DNA of 64,000 bases from Saprospiraceae bacterium (GTDB lineage: Bacteria; Bacteroidota; Bacteroidia; Chitinophagales; Saprospiraceae), in assembly GCA_016715965.1 (NCBI GenBank), contig JADJXG010000001.1:434001-498000 (forward strand), in the 5' to 3' direction. The position numbers and the translations under genes were made by a program. The notes below the pieces were generated by a model. That model did not search any database and was not told where the DNA came from. It worked only from the letters and a program-made list of their open reading frames with translations. This document shows, one piece after another, positions 36,884 through 47,300 of the stretch (its first letter is position 1; every line of letters starts with the position of its first letter).

Positions 36884-38812
36884 ATGGCCATTAATACCCC
36901 ATGCAAATTTTTATTCCTCCAATCGTGTCTGGTCATGGTGGCCTTTTATTGTCAGACAAAATCACTTTATGCGCAGGATTTGACTACTTACCCAAAGATT
37001 GTTCAGTACAATGACTCCATACAAATCGAGCTTTGGGCAAAAGATTCAGCCAATGGTTTTTCCATCCTCAAAGAATTAAAACAAGGGTTTTCAAAAAAAA
37101 GAAATGAAACGCTTTCAATCGCATTGGAAATTTTAGAATTTCGTTATTTAATGCTCATAGGTGTTCGGCATGACAGTCTTTTGACAAAACTGAACCTTTT
37201 GCTTCAAAATGCCGAATGCAAGAAAATTCCAGGCTTGAACGCAGATGCATTGCAGGCTGCCGGCCATTACTATTGGGAAGGCAAATCCCATGGAAAAGCA
37301 ATTGAATATTATCTATATGCCAACCAAATTTATTCAAAATTGAGTCTGGCAGAGTATCCTCATAAAATTGATCATCTTAAGGAACTTGCCAATAAATTTT
37401 ATTTCTACACCGATTATACTACCGCAAAGAATTACTTATTGGAATTATTTGATCTTTACCCCAAAGATCAAATGAACAAGCATATTTCAAATATCAATAC
37501 CCTCGGATTGTGTTATTTCCATCTCCAAAAATATGATTCCGCAGAATACTATTTGAACGTAGCTGAAAACATTGCCGCTCATTCAAAGGAAGAAGCATGG
37601 ATAGGAATCATTAGTGGCAATAAGGCGCAAATCTATTTTTATCAAGGAAAACAAGCGCTGGCGCTACCATTGTTTGAAAAAGACGCAGCCTTAAGCTTGA
37701 AGAAAAAGAACAACCAAAGTGCTGCTCTATCCCTGACATCCTGCGCTGCCATTTATTTGGATCAAAAAGAAAATGAAAAAGCATTGAAAACAGCCATCCA
37801 GGCAAAGCAAATTATCGATCAAAAAATCAATAAAACAGACTATCATTTTATTTCAAAATCCTACCCTACCCTTGCGCGTATTTATTCTATTCACGGAAAA
37901 GTGAATGAAGCTTATCAAATGATTGATTCTGCCTTACTGGCAAAGGACAGTCTCACCAAACAAAAAAATCTTCTTTACTTAATGGGTGCCCAGCATAAAG
38001 TAAATGCCGAGAAACATCTGTATGAATTGCTGAACAAAGAAAACGAACTCTCCAAACAAAAACTAATTCGAAACGGTTTGTTATTCGGTAGTCTTTCATT
38101 TCTATTGATGTCTGCTGTTCTGTTTCTTCAGCGCAATCGCATTAAGAAAGAAAAGGCAAGGACCGAAGAATTGCTCCTCAACATCCTACCTGAAGAAGTG
38201 GCCAACGAACTGAAGGAGAAAGGAAGTGCAGAAGCCAAAATGTACGATGAGGTAACTGTGATGTTTACAGATTTTAAAGATTTCACCAAAATATCAGAAA
38301 ACCTAAGCCCACAAGAACTGGTGGCGGATATCCATTCATATTTCGAAGCTTTCGACAAAATCATTTCTAAGTATCCCATTGAAAAAATAAAAACAATCGG
38401 CGATAGCTATATGTGTGCAGGTGGATTGCCCATCAGAAACCAATCGCATCCGGTTGATATCATACATGCTGCACTCGAGCTCCTGGAATATGTCAGAAAT
38501 CACCAAAGAAATTCAAATCAAACTTATAACATCAGAATTGGTGTCAATACAGGTCCGGTTGTAGCAGGCATTGTAGGTCTTAAAAAATTTGCCTATGACA
38601 TCTGGGGAGACACGGTTAACATTGCTTCCAGATTGGAATCTACAAGCGATGTTGGTAAAATAAACATCAGTGGGGTCACTTATGAGTTGGTCAAAGACTA
38701 TTTTCATTGCACATACCGGGGAAAAGTAGAAGTAAAAAACAAGGGGATGATAGACATGTATTTTGTTGAAGGGAAAATAGTTCCTTCATCAGTTGGTTCT
38801 CGTGAAGACTGA
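36884..38812 (+). CDS. TPR-containing membrane-anchored class III adenylate/guanylate cyclase
   Basis: A 642-residue protein. A hydrophobic signal (CLVMVAFYCQTKSLYAQ) leads into about seven TPR-like repeats (about residues 60-370). A transmembrane helix follows (NGLLFGSLSFLLMSAVLFL, about 400-420), then a cytoplasmic class III nucleotide cyclase domain (about 445-625). The catalytic domain has FTDFKDFTKISE and KIKTIGDSYMCAGG, with both metal-binding Asp residues, and DIWGDTVNIASRLES with the conserved Asn/Arg region. The product cAMP versus cGMP cannot be stated. The start ATG at 36884 was chosen over GTG at 36845. It probably senses periplasmic protein or peptide signals through its TPRs. 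Monocistronic. Confidence 0.92.
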   Translation: MAINTPCKFLFLQSCLVMVAFYCQTKSLYAQDLTTYPKIVQYNDSIQIELWAKDSANGFSILKELKQGFSKKRNETLSIALEILEFRYLMLIGVRHDSLLTKLNLLLQNAECKKIPGLNADALQAAGHYYWEGKSHGKAIEYYLYANQIYSKLSLAEYPHKIDHLKELANKFYFYTDYTTAKNYLLELFDLYPKDQMNKHISNINTLGLCYFHLQKYDSAEYYLNVAENIAAHSKEEAWIGIISGNKAQIYFYQGKQALALPLFEKDAALSLKKKNNQSAALSLTSCAAIYLDQKENEKALKTAIQAKQIIDQKINKTDYHFISKSYPTLARIYSIHGKVNEAYQMIDSALLAKDSLTKQKNLLYLMGAQHKVNAEKHLYELLNKENELSKQKLIRNGLLFGSLSFLLMSAVLFLQRNRIKKEKARTEELLLNILPEEVANELKEKGSAEAKMYDEVTVMFTDFKDFTKISENLSPQELVADIHSYFEAFDKIISKYPIEKIKTIGDSYMCAGGLPIRNQSHPVDIIHAALELLEYVRNHQRNSNQTYNIRIGVNTGPVVAGIVGLKKFAYDIWGDTVNIASRLESTSDVGKINISGVTYELVKDYFHCTYRGKVEVKNKGMIDMYFVEGKIVPSSVGSRED

Positions 38813-38886
38813 ACATACAGAACATTTTCAGGTATGAATTAAAATGATTGTACCATATATGTTGGTAAAATTTACAAAAATAAAAT

Positions 38887-39639
38887 ATGGCTTTGCAGGA
38901 AGAATTTGAAAAACAAGGTCTCTGGTTATTTAGGTACAGAGGTAGTTTACCCATCCTTTTGCTTGTAATTGGCACCCTGATGTATGTTCGTACAGTGTTA
39001 TACCCCAATCACTTTATCCTCACCGGGGGACCTTATGAAACTTATTATGGATATTTTTGCATTTTGGTTAGTTTGCTTGGTTTGTATATCCGGGTGATTA
39101 CCATTGGATTTGTTCCAAAAAATACCTCAGGCCGAAATGTGGCCATTCAGGTAGCGGACCAACTAAACACTTCTGGTATGTATTCTGTGGTAAGACACCC
39201 ATTGTATCTTGGCAACTTTTTTATGTGGTTGGGACCGGCCCTTATGTGCGGTCAACTATGGTTTATCATCGCCTTCGTACTTGTCTATTGGCTATATTAC
39301 GAAAGGATTATGTTTGCTGAAGAGCAATTTTTACGGGGTAAATTTGGCGATGAATACTTACAATGGTCGCTTAGAGTACCAGCCTTTATTCCTGCTCTCT
39401 CCAAATACAAAAAATCAAACCTCAATTTTAGTTGGCGGAAGGTCTTGAGACAGGAAAAAAACGGTTTGGTTGCGATCTTTTTAATCTTTGGATTTTTTAA
39501 TGTTCTAAAAGTATATTTTTCGAAAAATGAGGAATTCAATTTTTTACTCATTGGATTGGCTGTTTTTAGTTTCATCCTTTACCTCATTTTAAAGTACTTA
39601 AAAAAATATACAAGCCTCCTTCAAGACAAGGGGCGCTAA
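38887..39639 (+). CDS. Isoprenylcysteine carboxylmethyltransferase-like membrane methyltransferase
   Basis: A 250-residue integral membrane protein with about six helices. The ICMT/PEMT signature GMYSVVRHPLYLGNFFMW and the C-terminal EEQFLRGKFGDEYLQW carry the SAM-binding residues. Bacterial members methylate lipids or small molecules; an LmtA-like role on lipid A phosphate is a possibility given its length and the Gram-negative context, but not demonstrated. Single gene, 74 nt after the cyclase. Confidence 0.85.
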   Translation: MALQEEFEKQGLWLFRYRGSLPILLLVIGTLMYVRTVLYPNHFILTGGPYETYYGYFCILVSLLGLYIRVITIGFVPKNTSGRNVAIQVADQLNTSGMYSVVRHPLYLGNFFMWLGPALMCGQLWFIIAFVLVYWLYYERIMFAEEQFLRGKFGDEYLQWSLRVPAFIPALSKYKKSNLNFSWRKVLRQEKNGLVAIFLIFGFFNVLKVYFSKNEEFNFLLIGLAVFSFILYLILKYLKKYTSLLQDKGR

Positions 39640-39701
39640 AAATAAAGTATCTTTCCCAAAACTTTTTAACATAATTATTTTCTGAATAAATGTCATTTAT
39701 C

Positions 39702-39709
39702 TATCTTTA
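39702..39709 (+). promoter_or_regulatory. Probable -7 box for the GlsB-family gene
   Basis: TATCTTTA, seven of eight bases of TAnnTTTG, 24 nt before the ATG at 39734. Confidence 0.4.
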
Positions 39710-39733
39710 CCAAACAAATTAAATACTCATATC

Positions 39734-39973
39734 ATGGAAATCATTTATTTTCTAATCATTGGGGCCATCTCAGGATGGCTTGCAGGGCAATTTTGGAAAG
39801 GATCTGGATTTGGGCTTCTAGGTAATATTGTGGTAGGAATCATTGGTGGATTCCTGGGAGGATATATCGCTGGGCAAACTGGTCTGGGCGGAGGTGGAAT
39901 GTTGTGGCAAATTATCATATCTGCCGGAGGAGCCTGGCTCTTGCTGTTTGTGATCTCCTTGCTTAAAAAATAA
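39734..39973 (+). CDS. GlsB/YeaQ/YmgE family stress-response membrane protein
   Basis: A 79-residue, three-helix, Gly-rich membrane protein (IGAISGWLAGQFWKGSGFGL, then IIGGFLGGYIAGQTG). This transglycosylase-associated family is induced by stress in several bacteria; its function is unknown. Full length with its own -7 box. Confidence 0.93.
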   Translation: MEIIYFLIIGAISGWLAGQFWKGSGFGLLGNIVVGIIGGFLGGYIAGQTGLGGGGMLWQIIISAGGAWLLLFVISLLKK

Positions 39974-40118
39974 AACCCGTCTCTTTTCAAAAAGATTGAT
40001 GTTCCCATTTTATATTTTGTAACTTCTTATTCTTCAGAAGTGAATTACGCTACAATGACTCGGCCGATTGTAATTTACCCATCATATTGTTTTGTATTCT
40101 GCTGTTTAGTCTATAAAC

Positions 40119-40757
40119 ATGAATAAGAAAACTGATTCCATACTATATCTTAGTTGTTTCTATTCCCCTGCTCTTGCCTTTAATCAACTACAACGACGGT
40201 CCGATTCTATGCGTCTCGGTTATTTTTATATGTTGATTCCATCGATCGCTTATACTTCAATGTACATTTTTCTAACGATCGCCGAAGGTGCCCCATCTGT
40301 TTTTACTCCCTGGCTTAATATCCCAAAAGAAAATTACTATGCTTACAATCGGTTTTTGTTGGCTCCAAGTTTGTTCCTTGGCTGGTTATCAAGCTCTGCC
40401 ATTATTCAAGTACTTGCCTTTGCAAATCAAGGAAAAGGAAGTTTCGAACAGACACTTCCTGCTGTAGGACTTGCCATCAGCGTGGCGATGTGGGGAGGAT
40501 TGATCCACGATCTTCCCATGAGTATACTAAGTGCATTGGGTGTCATTGATGCCCGTCAGCACGAGATCGATATGAACTCACCGACCCTATTCAGAACCCT
40601 CCTTTGGATTTGTTATTCCATCTATTTAATTTATTTCCTGATCCTATTTACTTTAGCGATTCGGGTGGTACATCAAATGGGTTGGATAAAAAGTATATGG
40701 ATAGGAGTTGTCGGATTTGTCCTCTTTCAAACTATTTTTTTCATCTTTTATCGCTGA
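40119..40757 (+). CDS. Multi-pass membrane protein, Yip1-like, hypothetical
   Basis: A 212-residue protein with about five membrane helices. The N-terminal SPALAFNQLQRRSDSMRLGY and following hydrophobic layout recall bacterial Yip1/YIP1-like proteins, but the match is weak. It starts 145 nt after the GlsB gene and precedes a second membrane protein by 18 nt, which suggests cotranscription. No catalytic motif. Confidence 0.65.
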   Translation: MNKKTDSILYLSCFYSPALAFNQLQRRSDSMRLGYFYMLIPSIAYTSMYIFLTIAEGAPSVFTPWLNIPKENYYAYNRFLLAPSLFLGWLSSSAIIQVLAFANQGKGSFEQTLPAVGLAISVAMWGGLIHDLPMSILSALGVIDARQHEIDMNSPTLFRTLLWICYSIYLIYFLILFTLAIRVVHQMGWIKSIWIGVVGFVLFQTIFFIFYR

Positions 40758-40775
40758 CCACCAATTAAGTCTTCT

Positions 40776-41858
40776 ATGTTTAAATATTTAATGCTAATTT
40801 TTATCGTCTTACACTCATTCATTCACTTGCTTGGATTTGTCAAGGCCTTCCAACTTGCACAAGTACCACAACTCAGCAAGGAAATTTCAAAGACAATGGG
40901 AATTCTATGGTTATTGGCCTTTGTCCTTTTTGTCATGGCTGCTTACCTAATTCTAATGCAATATTCTTTAAGCTGGGTTATCACTGCTGCAGCAATTTTG
41001 GTTTCTCAGATTTTAATCTTTTCTTTCTGGAGTGATGCCAGATTTGGGACCATTGCCAATGTCATCGTATTGTTGCTTGCAATCCAGCGATATGGTTCCT
41101 GGAATTTTAATCAGCTCTATCAAAATGACCTATCAAACCAACTAATTCAGCAAAGAGCAATTGACTCTTCCATTATAGAGGAAAACGACTTATCACAACT
41201 TCCAATCCCGGTTAAGAATTACTTGATCAAATCGGGAGTCATCGGAAAACCAAAAGTGAATTATTTCAAGGTGAAATTTAAAGGACAAATCCGAAAAAAT
41301 GATCAATCTGAATGGATGCCATTCACCTCTGAACAATACAACTTTATGAGACATCCTACCCGCCTGTTCTACATGAAAGCAGAAATGAAAAATATGCCCG
41401 TGAACGGGTATCATTGTTATAAAAACGGCCTGGCATCCATGGACATCCGTCTATTGTCACTCATTCGGGTTCAATACATGGAAGGAAATGAAATGAACGA
41501 GGCAGAAACAGTCACCTTCTTCAATGACATGTGTATAATGGCACCAGCTACACTGATCGATTCAAGAATTAAATGGCTTGAAATTGAACCATTGAAAGTG
41601 AAAGCTTCCTTTACCGTCCACAAGATCAGCATTGAAGCCTGGTTATATTTCAATGAGATGGGAGAACTCATCAATTTCTCATCCAACAATCGGTACAATG
41701 CGGATGCCGGTAGAAAGCTGGAATGGTGGACTCCCATTAAAAACTATAAATCTTTCAACGGCTTCCGATTGGCAGAAAACGCAGAAACGATCTACAGCTA
41801 TCCAGAAGGAGACCAATGTTACGGGCAGTTTACCCTGACCCATATTGAATACCATTAA
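40776..41858 (+). CDS. DUF6544/DUF6920-like protein with N-terminal membrane region
   Basis: A 360-residue protein. About three membrane helices (residues 1-110) precede a soluble beta-rich domain with LPIPVKNYLIKSGVIGKP, FMRHPTRLFYMKAEMKNMPV and FNDMCIMAPATLID. I recall this pattern from families annotated as DUF6544 or DUF6920 in Bacteroidota; the exact DUF number is from memory. Function unknown. It is cotranscribed with the upstream membrane protein, and a DUF1801 gene follows 28 nt later. Confidence 0.72.
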   Translation: MFKYLMLIFIVLHSFIHLLGFVKAFQLAQVPQLSKEISKTMGILWLLAFVLFVMAAYLILMQYSLSWVITAAAILVSQILIFSFWSDARFGTIANVIVLLLAIQRYGSWNFNQLYQNDLSNQLIQQRAIDSSIIEENDLSQLPIPVKNYLIKSGVIGKPKVNYFKVKFKGQIRKNDQSEWMPFTSEQYNFMRHPTRLFYMKAEMKNMPVNGYHCYKNGLASMDIRLLSLIRVQYMEGNEMNEAETVTFFNDMCIMAPATLIDSRIKWLEIEPLKVKASFTVHKISIEAWLYFNEMGELINFSSNNRYNADAGRKLEWWTPIKNYKSFNGFRLAENAETIYSYPEGDQCYGQFTLTHIEYH

Positions 41859-41886
41859 ATCTTTCTTAGTGAAAATTATATCCGAA

Positions 41887-42285
41887 ATGAATGTACCTTC
41901 CAAAAAGAGACCATCACCGTATGGTTCTGTAAAATTTAAATCTGTTGAAGAATATCATGCTGCTCATCCTCACGAAATACAAGTCATTCTCAAAGAATTG
42001 CATTCTGCCATCCAACAAATTCTACCTGATGCCATAGAACTGATTAGCTACAACATGCCTGCTTTTAAAATGAAAGAAATCCTAATTTATTATGCTGTCA
42101 ATAAAAACCACATCGGATTATACCCGACACCTGGCCCGATCATAGCATTACAAGATGAGCTAGCAGATTTCAAAACTTCAAAAGGCGCTATTCAGTTTCC
42201 CATTCATCAAGCTCTGCCTATTGCGCTGATTCAAAAAATAGTGAGGATAAGGCTTCAGCAATACTTTGAAAAAATAGAGAAATAA
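41887..42285 (+). CDS. DUF1801 family protein (YdhG-like)
   Basis: A 132-residue soluble protein. ELISYNMPAFKMKEILIYYA followed by NKNHIGLYPTPGPI is the hallmark of DUF1801, whose Bacillus member Fra/YdhG is an iron-chaperone relative. Direct evidence for iron binding in this family is limited. The ATG at 41887 gives the normal length; a TTG-initiated version would overlap the upstream gene. Confidence 0.9.
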   Translation: MNVPSKKRPSPYGSVKFKSVEEYHAAHPHEIQVILKELHSAIQQILPDAIELISYNMPAFKMKEILIYYAVNKNHIGLYPTPGPIIALQDELADFKTSKGAIQFPIHQALPIALIQKIVRIRLQQYFEKIEK

Positions 42286-42469
42286 TTTGGGTATAACTTA
42301 TCTACATACCTCCGGATGACACAGTACAAAGCTCAACAGGCCCTCACACTGAGTACCCCTTGATTCAAAATTAAAACCAAGCTTCCAATCATGGGATAGT
42401 GATTGGAAATTTTTAAAGTGCTTTAATTGAAATTTCTGTTGTATTGCCGCTTGTGGGGAAAATCCAGTC

Positions 42470-43585
42470 TCAGTTGATTGCCTCGTTTAAACTAGGCAGC
42501 CTCGAAAATCGATTTAGGGCCTGAATATGTGATCCAAGAGCTTTGAAAAAACTTTTGGTTTCCATATACGGGACATCATATTTTTTGCAAATTGGTTTTA
42601 CGATTCTGGAAATGGCTGGATAATGAACGTGGCATACATTTGGAAACAGATGGTGTTCAATTTGATAATTCAAACCTCCGAGATACCAGGTCAAGAATCG
42701 ATTCGAGGGAGCAAAATTGACTGTTGTATTCATCTGATGAATGGCCCAGCTTGTTTCAATTTCATTGGCATCGTTGGGTAAGGGATGCGCAGTACCTTCT
42801 ACTGTATGAGCCAATTGAAAAACCACCGTTAGGATCACACCTGCCACCGCATGCATCAACAAAAATCCCACGACGACATGACTCAGTGGAACGGAAAAAA
42901 TAAAAATGGGAAGTAATATTAAAATGCCAAAGTAAGCCAATTTGCCAGCGATAATCTTCAATAAAACCATTAGATTATTCAATCTGGAATTTTTATTAAC
43001 ACCATCGCGAATGTATCTGGCAAATTGCAAAAAATCTTTAAAGGTAGACCAATACAAAGTCATTATGGAATACAATGCAAAAGCATAAATAAATTGGAAG
43101 CGATGAAACCATTTTGGCTGAAAGTGTGGTGTTAGCTTTATAATCGCTTTATCCGCAATATCATCATCTACGTGTGCAATATTTGTAAAAGTGTGGTGCA
43201 AAACATTGTGTTGCAATTTCCAGTTAAAGATAGAGCCACCCAATAAATTAAGCGTATAACCCAACCATTTATTGACTTCTGGATTTTTGGAATAAGCACC
43301 ATGATTGGCATCGTGCATTACACACATACCAATGCCTGCCATCGCAATACCCATGAGTACCCAAAGTAAATTGCTGATCAAAAAACCAGGGTTTAATAAA
43401 AGTATGGCCAGAAACGGAAATATATAAAGTGCCATCAGGACAATTGTTTTGACCACCATGGCAGAGTTGTAATTTTTAGACAGTTTATTCGAACGAAAAT
43501 ATTCATCCACCTCCTTGCGGATGGAAGAAAAAAAATTAGTTTTGTCATTCTGGCTATCTATAAAACGGATGCTTGTATTTCGCAT
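42470..43585 (-). CDS. Membrane fatty acid desaturase (acyl-CoA/acyl-lipid type)
   Basis: A 371-residue diiron desaturase with four or more membrane helices. The three histidine boxes are present and complete: HDANHG (residues about 91-96), HNVLHH (about 125-130) and QIEHHLFP (about 313-320). The Q-x2-HH third box is typical of front-end desaturases, which act near the carboxyl group of long fatty acids. It likely adjusts membrane fluidity. No cytochrome b5 domain is fused. A -7 box TATATTTG lies 46 nt upstream. Confidence 0.93.
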   Translation of the reverse strand: MRNTSIRFIDSQNDKTNFFSSIRKEVDEYFRSNKLSKNYNSAMVVKTIVLMALYIFPFLAILLLNPGFLISNLLWVLMGIAMAGIGMCVMHDANHGAYSKNPEVNKWLGYTLNLLGGSIFNWKLQHNVLHHTFTNIAHVDDDIADKAIIKLTPHFQPKWFHRFQFIYAFALYSIMTLYWSTFKDFLQFARYIRDGVNKNSRLNNLMVLLKIIAGKLAYFGILILLPIFIFSVPLSHVVVGFLLMHAVAGVILTVVFQLAHTVEGTAHPLPNDANEIETSWAIHQMNTTVNFAPSNRFLTWYLGGLNYQIEHHLFPNVCHVHYPAISRIVKPICKKYDVPYMETKSFFKALGSHIQALNRFSRLPSLNEAIN

Positions 43586-43630
43586 TGAGCTGGCTTAATG
43601 TTGGTTTTATCGTATTTTCTAAAAGACCTT

Positions 43631-43638
43631 CAAATATA
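43631..43638 (-). promoter_or_regulatory. -7 promoter box for the desaturase gene
   Basis: TATATTTG on the minus strand, exact consensus match, giving a leader of about 42 nt. Confidence 0.55.
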
Positions 43639-43750
43639 CAGAGAAAACTCCACAATCATCCTTCATATTCAATAAAAACCCATTAAATTCTCCAAATGAA
43701 GAAGAAAACTGACTATTTTCATGTTTCCCGGTCTATTTCAAACAATGATC

Positions 43751-43758
43751 TATATTTG
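43751..43758 (+). promoter_or_regulatory. -7 promoter box for the DoxX gene
   Basis: TATATTTG, exact match, 17 nt before the ATG at 43776. Together with the box at 43631-43638 it makes a divergent promoter pair between the desaturase and doxX genes. Confidence 0.6.
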
Positions 43759-43775
43759 AGCCAAAATATCATTGC

Positions 43776-44144
43776 ATGAATGTAAAAACAAAAAACACCC
43801 TCGGTTGGGTTCTTACTGTACTACTTACCGGATTTCTTGCCTTTAGCGCTTTTGGGAAACTGACCGGAGCAGAAGAGGCTGTTAAAGGATTTGAATCCAT
43901 GAAACTCAACAAATCACATCTGCTTTTGGCAGGCATCATTGAGGTTTTGGGAATCGTACTTTTTATTATTCCAAGAACAGGGGTCATCGGGGTCCTTTTG
44001 ATTATGGCTTATCTGGGAGCAACAGTAATGGCTCACTTACAGCTTGGACTTCCGGTGTATATCAACATTGGGGTTGCATTGGCCACAGTGTTGATCGGCA
44101 ATCTCCGCTTTCCGGAAATTGGGAATCGCCTTCTGGGAAAATAA
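43776..44144 (+). CDS. DoxX family membrane protein
   Basis: A 122-residue protein with four membrane helices. FLAFSAFGKLTGAEEAVKGF and LAGIIEVLGIVLFIIPRTG match the DoxX/DoxD-like family often seen next to regulators or oxidative-stress genes. Biochemical role is unknown in this subgroup. It stands alone between a divergent desaturase and a long-leader T9SS gene. Confidence 0.9.
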   Translation: MNVKTKNTLGWVLTVLLTGFLAFSAFGKLTGAEEAVKGFESMKLNKSHLLLAGIIEVLGIVLFIIPRTGVIGVLLIMAYLGATVMAHLQLGLPVYINIGVALATVLIGNLRFPEIGNRLLGK

Positions 44145-44358
44145 TACCCTCCTAGATTTTAGTAGATCTGATGCTTCCGGTTTCAGCTGAATGAAGGAGG
44201 ATAAAAATTTCAAATTGATTTTGTTCTCTTTAAGCGGAATTTATCATTTGATCAAATAAACTGGCTATTTCCCTATAAATTAAAGGAATTAGCCATGGAT
44301 ATTCGTTGTTTGAGAGCTTGAACTCAATGCAATAGGACCAGATTTATTGAATACTCCG

Positions 44359-44366
44359 TATCTTTA
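44359..44366 (+). promoter_or_regulatory. Probable -7 box for the 2,042-residue T9SS protein gene
   Basis: TATCTTTA, seven of eight bases of TAnnTTTG, 7 nt before the ATG at 44374, implying a very short leader. Confidence 0.4.
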
Positions 44367-44373
44367 ACCCGCT

Positions 44374-47300
44374 ATGTTCAAGTGTTTTATTCTTGCATTC
44401 AGTTTTTTTGCGTTTTTTACCGGACAAGCTCAAGTGTGGATCGAGTTAAAGACCCCACAGGGTGTGGATCCTTGTCAAGGAATCCCTGTAGAAATCCGCA
44501 TCGTCAATGAAGGCAACAGGCCTCTGCAACAAGCAGATATACAAATTAAAACGAGTCAGCACCTCAGTTACAGGGCAGGGAGTTTGGTATCTCAAGACGT
44601 GGTTCCGGGCAACATCCACCATCCGGAAGGACCTATTTTTACCTTAAATTTTCTGGATATCTGTGAATCCACCTCCTTCCAATTATGGTTGGAACATGGT
44701 TGTGCCTTGCAAAGCCACAATGACAGTTTGGAAGCTAATTTAAGTTGGAACCAGCTCCAATTTACTTCCGGAGTGAAAAGTTTCAGCATTTTCAGTCCCC
44801 GGATTTCAATTGTCAACCTCGGCATTGTGTATGATGAACCGAGTCAAACTTTTCGTAAAAAATACAGCATTGTCAACATCGGTCAGCTGGCATTGGAAAA
44901 ATTTTCATTGTATGTTTCAGGCGATGATAAAATGAACATTCTCAATTCCAATATTGGGACACTGAGTAGCAATGGTGACAGCCTTAGTTTTGACCAAAAT
45001 GATTTCAGCAGGATTGGAAATCAAAATTTGTTTTTTGAAAGAGGAGAAAGCATTGATGTGATTCAGGAAATCAGTCTGAATGCCTGTGAAACAGATTTCA
45101 GAATTTCACACAAACTATTGATTCCGTGTGGTGGTGATCAGTGTGAATATTCGGTGAATGAAAATGTCAAATTGCTTGCCATTGCAGGTACTCCAAGATT
45201 AGCCATCCTGCAGGACAGTCAGATTATTGCCACTCCATGTAAAAATGGAGAAGTCAATCTGAGAATTTTCAATACAAGCAACAATGGTAATTTTGATCTT
45301 GGCAACAGCGTTTACAATTTGTTTCTGAACATTGGTTGGTCCGTTCTTCAGGGAAATCAATATTCAGATCCGCTGCGGGACAATTGCCTTCGCATCACAG
45401 AGGTCAGGATGAATGGGAGATTGATTCCTCTTACCACCAATGGATTTAGTGGTTTTGGTCTTGATTTCAGAAGGCTAAACACTGACCCCGATGGTCCGGG
45501 CGGTCTGAGTGATATTGATCGGGATGGTTTTTTTGATGATTTGGATCCCAAAGACACCTTGAGGATCAGTGTCCGATATAGTCTTGATGCATCTTGTCTT
45601 GCACTGGGTTGTGATCGGGTGGTATTCGATACCAGAATTTTTAGGATAAAGGGTGAATTTGAAAACTATTGTAAGCTTGAAGGAGCCCTGGACAATTATA
45701 TTTCTACGCACTCCTACCAATGGGGAAGATCCTCCATCAGCGGAATAAGTTTTAAGGGAGTGTACATCGATCAGGAGACAGATACCGTACAGTTTTCATT
45801 GTATAAAAACGAGAGAAATTTTTTAAGTCATTGCACCAGAGACAGTGCCGCGGTAAGAATCATATTGCCACCAGTGGCAGATTTACCTGTCGGAGCTGTC
45901 ATTTTGGTCAATGGAAAACAGGTCAATTATCAGAAGAATGCAAATGTGATTACATTTAGCACCGATACCGCCAATTTTTCCGTTGTCTTTCCATTGCGAT
46001 ACCGTTGTGATCCTTCATCCGGATCAGGTAGCATCAAAACAGCCTGCACTTTTTGTGTTGGCACCGGAGGGCCCCGGTATAGCGTACGCATCGAAGCTGA
46101 TTATTTTTGTGGAGACAATTGCTATCAGAGAATCCCTTTGTTTTGCGGCAATTCGCCCAATTTTATGTCTGTTTGCAATCCCAACGGAGGTGGACAAAAT
46201 TCTCCGGGAAAGCTTGAAGTCAAAGAAATCAAATTTAAAAGAATCACTACAGGACATACAGATTCCAGCAAAATGACCAGAATTAATCCTGATGTTGATT
46301 CGATCCAGCACAACTACTTTTTTACCTACGATACTTTTCTGATGTACATTCCCATTCAGGTATTGTGCAATGCCAGTTTTTCCAACATCTTTTTCAGGAT
46401 GGCCTATTCTCCCCGACTCTATTACAATCCAAACAATCAGGTGGACACGATTCGGGACATTCAATGGATTTCAGACACTTTAAAATATTTTGATGCGGAA
46501 ACCAACCGATGGTCCACTTGCAGAAATCCTTTGGGTGCCGAATTCTACAGCCTCAATACCAATGTATTTTACCGCAATTTTGTCAGAGAAGTCAACCTGA
46601 GTGGACTCTTTGGAACATGTCTCAATGGCAGTCTCAGCAGAGCCGATTCCATGGTTTTTGTGATCCGCGCAGTCATTCCACACTCCGAATGGACTTCATG
46701 GACAAAAACTACCCTTTACGCCGATCTTACTTACAACCAGGACGGATGTAATTTGGGCAACAGGAAATCTGCCACCCTCAATATATTTTCAGGAAAACCT
46801 TCTGTGGGCGGAACCACACTGCGTCAGGATTATCTAAATGCCCCTGATCTCAGCAAAGTATCTCCTTTCCTTTCTGTCTGCGGAAATTTTAAAATTGAGA
46901 CATCGCTTGATGCAGTTGGAACGTATGCAGAAAATCCGGATCCGTTTCCCAATGAATACAGACCCAGCTATTTGATTGAGGAGTTAAAAATTGTGATACC
47001 GCCATTTTTTGAATATTTGAACAATATCCCCAATTATGTTCGGATCAAGCGAACCACTCCTGCTCCCAATTTAAGATACGATACTTCCTATATCCAACCC
47101 AGCCTGAGAGACAGTTCGGGATATACCATTCTGGAGTTTTCGAGATTTAATGAGAATGAAGATTTTGAACTTGTGCAGCATTCATTCTATTTCTACGTCA
47201 AACCGGAATGTTATGTATCGCATTCTGACACCATCAGGGTTTATAAAAAATTTAAATACCTTAGACATCACCCCGATCCGGCCATGCACCCTGATTTATA

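Noticed and set aside
36845..36884. GTG start for the cyclase
   Set aside because: The ATG at 36884 directly precedes the hydrophobic signal segment and needs no unusual codon.
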